Positions 4,558 through 6,690 of a stretch of DNA of 6,690 bases are shown here, piece after piece (the first letter of the stretch is position 1; each line of letters starts with the position of its first letter). A program made the position numbers and the translations under genes. The stretch spans positions 1 through 6,690 of the forward strand of contig NZ_CAKPYE010000018.1 of assembly GCF_934202705.1 (NCBI RefSeq), read 5' to 3'. The DNA comes from an uncultured Limosilactobacillus sp. Its GTDB lineage: Bacteria > Bacillota > Bacilli > Lactobacillales > Lactobacillaceae. The notes below the pieces were generated by a model. The model had not been told where the DNA came from. It saw only the letters and a program-made list of their open reading frames with translations, and did not search any database.

Positions 4558-4936
4558 CCAAGACTTTGACTTAGATACGGTTAAGCACTTCTTTGAACAT
4601 GATTATCACGATCGGGGCATGATGAAATGGCAGGGGTTCTATTTGTCCGATCATACCGCCGCGCTAAATCAACAAAACAAGCAGTTGAATGCAGTCTATG
4701 TCCCACAACCGCAGCAATCCTTAGCAGAACTGACACAAGTGCTGGCCGACGCGTATCAAAGGCAACAACTGGTAATGATTCAGCTAAAAACGGTTGACCA
4801 AAATAACCACCATTTGCCGGATATAACGACTTTAATTCATGGCTACAATGCTAATGATATTGTGATTGATTCTGATTGTTTCGTCCCGCTACAAGAAATT
4901 CGCAATGTGGAATACAAAAAGACGGAGAAGCTATAA
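4550..4936 (+). CDS. YolD-like protein
   Basis: A 128-residue protein carrying DRGMMKWQGFYLSDH (residues 21-35), the hallmark of the YolD-like family. In Bacillus, yolD genes neighbour uvrX-type Y-family polymerases, and the family has been linked to UmuC-type polymerases, possibly as a functional counterpart of UmuD. The rest (PQPQQSLAELTQVLADAYQRQQLVMIQL and a beta-rich C-terminal part) fits the family's length and layout. The TTG start overlaps the upstream stop as TTGAATAA, the same arrangement as the previous junction, and implies coupled translation; no strong Shine-Dalgarno is visible. The stop codon lies in the loop of the operon terminator. Family assignment is good; biochemical role is not known from the sequence. 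Confidence 0.8.
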   Translation: MNNQDFDLDTVKHFFEHDYHDRGMMKWQGFYLSDHTAALNQQNKQLNAVYVPQPQQSLAELTQVLADAYQRQQLVMIQLKTVDQNNHHLPDITTLIHGYNANDIVIDSDCFVPLQEIRNVEYKKTEKL

Positions 4937-4956
4937 AAATTAGCTCTCCGTCTTTT
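4916..4956. terminator. Bidirectional terminator between the umuC operon and the dehydrogenase gene
   Basis: GACGGAGA plus GCTA (4921-4933, one bulged A) pairs with TAGC plus TCTCCGTC (4941-4952), flanked by AAAAA (4916-4920) and TTTT (4953-4956). It ends the plus-strand operon and, on the minus strand, the convergent dehydrogenase transcript. It overlaps the last codons of the YolD-like gene. Confidence 0.88.
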
Positions 4957-4957
4957 C

Positions 4958-5070
4958 TTAACGCTTTATTTGCTGTTGTTCATTTTGTCTTGGCTGTGTG
5001 ATCTTTGGATTTTGTCTCACAAAATTTTGCAACTATTTTTTAGCTCAACTGCTTATTTCTTGGTACACTA
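4958..5070 (-). pseudogene. Decayed copy of the 3' tail of the zincin-like gene
   Basis: Read on the minus strand and ending at a TAA (4958-4960), this stretch aligns without gaps over about 36 codons to the end of the gene at 6057. My count by eye gives about two thirds identical bases, higher in the upstream part (LQNFVRQNPKI here, LQDFVSQNPEI there). Two in-frame stops (TGA and TAG) break it. It is therefore a non-functional, diverged relic in the same orientation as the intact tail. Its 5' limit falls close to the dehydrogenase stop codon. Confidence 0.75.
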
Positions 5071-5083
5071 TATCGCGCTTGCT

Positions 5084-6043
5084 TTAATTGACAACATTTT
5101 GAGGATTACCTGATAGATACGCCCTTACATTAGAAATGGTTATATTCAACAACCGTTCTCTTGTTTCGTACGGTGCCCAAGCAATATGTGGCGTAATATA
5201 GCAATTTTTTGCTTTTAGCAGGGGACTGTCACTATCAATTGGTTCTTTTTGAACAACGTCAGTAGCGTATGCGTAAACTTTATCTTCATTCAAGGCTTTC
5301 TTAATATCCTCCTCATTAACCAGTTTGCCTCGCGCTGTGTTTAGCAAAATAACACCGTTTTTCATTTTTGCAATCGTGTCATTATTAATTAAATGCATTG
5401 TCTCCGGCGTTTGAATTACGTGCAAACTAATAACATCTGATTTCTTTAAAAGTTGATCAAGAGACACTTGTTGAACCCAAGTTTCAGAAACTTTTTTAGG
5501 GCGATGATTATAAAAAATGACTTTCATAGAAAAGGCGTGCCCTATTTGGGCAACCTTTTGAGCAATATGGCCGTATCCGATTAATCCTAAAGTTTTGTCT
5601 TTTAATTCTAATAGCGGTTTATCCCAAAAAGTAAAGTCAGGTACCTGTGACCATTTATTTTCATGAACAAGCCGATTATGCAAGCCAACCTGACTTGTTG
5701 CTTCTAATAGTAATGAGAAAGTAAATTGTGCTACTGCATCACTAGCATATGTGGGAATATTGGTTACTACGACTTTATTTTTATGAGCACTTTTAATATC
5801 AACGACATCGTAACCGGTTCCCATAATTCCAATATAATTTAGCTTCGGAACTTTACTAATCACGTCGTCATCTAGCGGAGTTTTATGCGTGATAACAATT
5901 TCAGCGTCACTAATTCGTTTTATAATTTCATTCTGATCATTAACTGGTGTACGGTCATAAAAAGTACATTCGCCTAAGTCTTGCAATAAGTGCCAATTTA
6001 AATCTTTATTTAGCTCATAACCATCTAAAAGAACAATTTTCAT
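5084..6043 (-). CDS. D-2-hydroxyacid dehydrogenase (glycerate/hydroxypyruvate reductase-like)
   Basis: A complete 319-residue NAD(P)-dependent D-isomer-specific 2-hydroxyacid dehydrogenase, which interconverts a 2-oxoacid and its D-2-hydroxyacid. The N-terminal catalytic domain includes IGIMGTGYDVVDI (71-83). The Rossmann domain begins with LGLIGYGHIAQKVA (GxGxxA, Gly156/Gly158). The catalytic triad is Arg238 (LNTARGKLVN), Glu267 (QKEPID) and His286 (ITPHIAWAPYETRER). HIAWA recalls glycerate dehydrogenase/hydroxypyruvate reductase. The end of beta strand 2 reads VIFYNHRP, without the Asp that usually selects NAD, so NADP use is possible. The ATG has AGGAG overlapping the stop codon of the upstream gene, only 13 bp away, so the two are probably co-transcribed. 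Its physiological substrate cannot be fixed from sequence. Decayed plasmid-gene tails on both sides suggest it was acquired as a passenger. Confidence 0.9.
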   Translation of the reverse strand: MKIVLLDGYELNKDLNWHLLQDLGECTFYDRTPVNDQNEIIKRISDAEIVITHKTPLDDDVISKVPKLNYIGIMGTGYDVVDIKSAHKNKVVVTNIPTYASDAVAQFTFSLLLEATSQVGLHNRLVHENKWSQVPDFTFWDKPLLELKDKTLGLIGYGHIAQKVAQIGHAFSMKVIFYNHRPKKVSETWVQQVSLDQLLKKSDVISLHVIQTPETMHLINNDTIAKMKNGVILLNTARGKLVNEEDIKKALNEDKVYAYATDVVQKEPIDSDSPLLKAKNCYITPHIAWAPYETRERLLNITISNVRAYLSGNPQNVVN

Positions 6044-6056
6044 CGTGAGATATCTC

Positions 6057-6690
6057 CTATCTTTTTAGTGTTTCGCCTGTATTCCGTTCTGATTGTCTAA
6101 TTTCTGGATTCTGACTCACAAAATCTTGCAATTGTTTTTGCGTTCGATCACTAATTTCCTGGTGCACATCGGTTAATTGATTTTTTAATTCTGATTTTTG
6201 TTGTGGATTAGTTGCTTGCTTAACTTGTTGTTGCAAGCCTTGATACGACTGATTAAGTTCCTGGGCTGATCGCTTTTTTAGATCATGCTCAGGCTCTTTT
6301 GGTGCTTCTTGTAAGCCTAATTGTTTGGTTAAGCCATCGCTAAGCTCAATCACTTTGTTGCTCACTTGCTGGATCTCACTCAAAGCACTATGGATCACGG
6401 CTTTATCTTTAGCCCAGGTAGCCACATAACCAAGTAAGTAGTTCCTGGTATCAATGCCAATATTTTGCATGGCAACATATGCGACCGCTTCGGCTTGGTT
6501 TCCTGATAGGCTTGTGGACGATCTTTAAAGGCTGATTTTAATCCGTGTAGCTGGCTATGCGCATATTCATGATATAACGTCTTCAATTTTAAAGCATTAT
6601 CGGGCTCATCGCCACCAATGACGATTTCATTAGTGCTGGGTTGAAAATACCCCTTAGCCCCATTTAGCGTCGCTAAAGGCACTTCACTGA
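6057..6690 (-). pseudogene. Zincin-like metallopeptidase-domain protein (ArdC/LtrC-like), frameshifted and cut by the window edge
   Basis: Two overlapping frames together encode the C-terminal part of one protein. The upstream frame, open to the window edge, carries NGAKGYFQPSTNEIVIGG and LKTLYHEYAHSQLHGL, with a zinc-binding HEYAH motif. At QAYQET the sense frame is lost. It resumes one base out of step as QAEAVAYVAMQNIGIDTRNYL and continues to a Gln-rich, helical tail ending ETLKR. Restoring one C in an ACCAA (ACCCAA) context, at about 6497-6498, joins them. Such HExxH domains occur in ArdC/LtrC-like proteins of lactobacillus and lactococcal plasmids, often with an N-terminal ssDNA-binding domain (not visible here). 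Sequencing error or true mutation cannot be told apart. The neighbouring dehydrogenase follows after 13 bp. The N-terminus lies outside the window. Confidence 0.72.

Noticed and set aside
1..6690. CRISPR array, tRNA or rRNA genes, plasmid replication iterons
   Set aside because: No regularly spaced repeats, tRNA-like cloverleaf or iteron series was seen on either strand.

Overview
The window looks like accessory, plasmid-type DNA from a lactic acid bacterium, most likely Lactobacillus sensu lato. The base composition is moderately AT-rich, and the ribosome-binding sites and promoters are Gram-positive in style. The gene set is typical of lactobacillus plasmids: a small serine resolvase, a Hol-Tox type I toxin, an IS110-family element, a plasmid UmuC-like polymerase with a YolD-like partner, and an HEYAH zincin-like protein. 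This assignment rests on gene families recognised by eye, with no database search.

Layout. At 109-693 (minus) is a serine resolvase, with its promoter and a palindrome-rich upstream region up to about 790. At 843-1084 begins a type I toxin locus: promoter, about 100-nt leader with a five-codon leader ORF, and a short Hol-Tox membrane peptide. The 3' end of that locus (bidirectional terminator, antisense RNA and antisense promoter) lies 1.6 kb further on, at 2688-2833. Between the two halves is an IS110-family insertion sequence of about 1603 bp. It is bracketed by the 9-bp repeat AACATTCTA and carries a 401-residue DEDD transposase. Removing it restores a 38-codon toxin ORF ending in ILLD. 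It also restores a locus of the txpA/ratA kind, in which a convergent antisense RNA covers the 3' end of the toxin mRNA. In the present allele the antitoxin RNA no longer overlaps the toxin mRNA.

At 2850-4952 is a three-gene SOS-type operon: a promoter candidate with a LexA/DinR-like box, a Y-family DNA polymerase, an unrecognised 106-residue protein and a YolD-like protein. The genes are joined by 8-bp stop/start overlaps and closed by a terminator. On the opposite strand, from the right edge inward, are the 3' part of a zincin-like (HEYAH) metallopeptidase gene broken by a one-base frameshift, then a D-2-hydroxyacid dehydrogenase, then a decayed second copy of the metallopeptidase gene's 3' tail (4958-5070). 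The dehydrogenase therefore sits between two diverged direct copies of the same gene tail.

The most interesting part is the insertion sequence and its target. The IS110 family uses an element-encoded guide (bridge/seek) RNA. The right non-coding segment holds a perfect 8-bp hairpin whose loop and right arm carry an 11-nt exact copy of the element's right terminus. That sequence also matches the target flank at 9 of 11 positions. Both tips of the element carry inward-facing intrinsic terminators.
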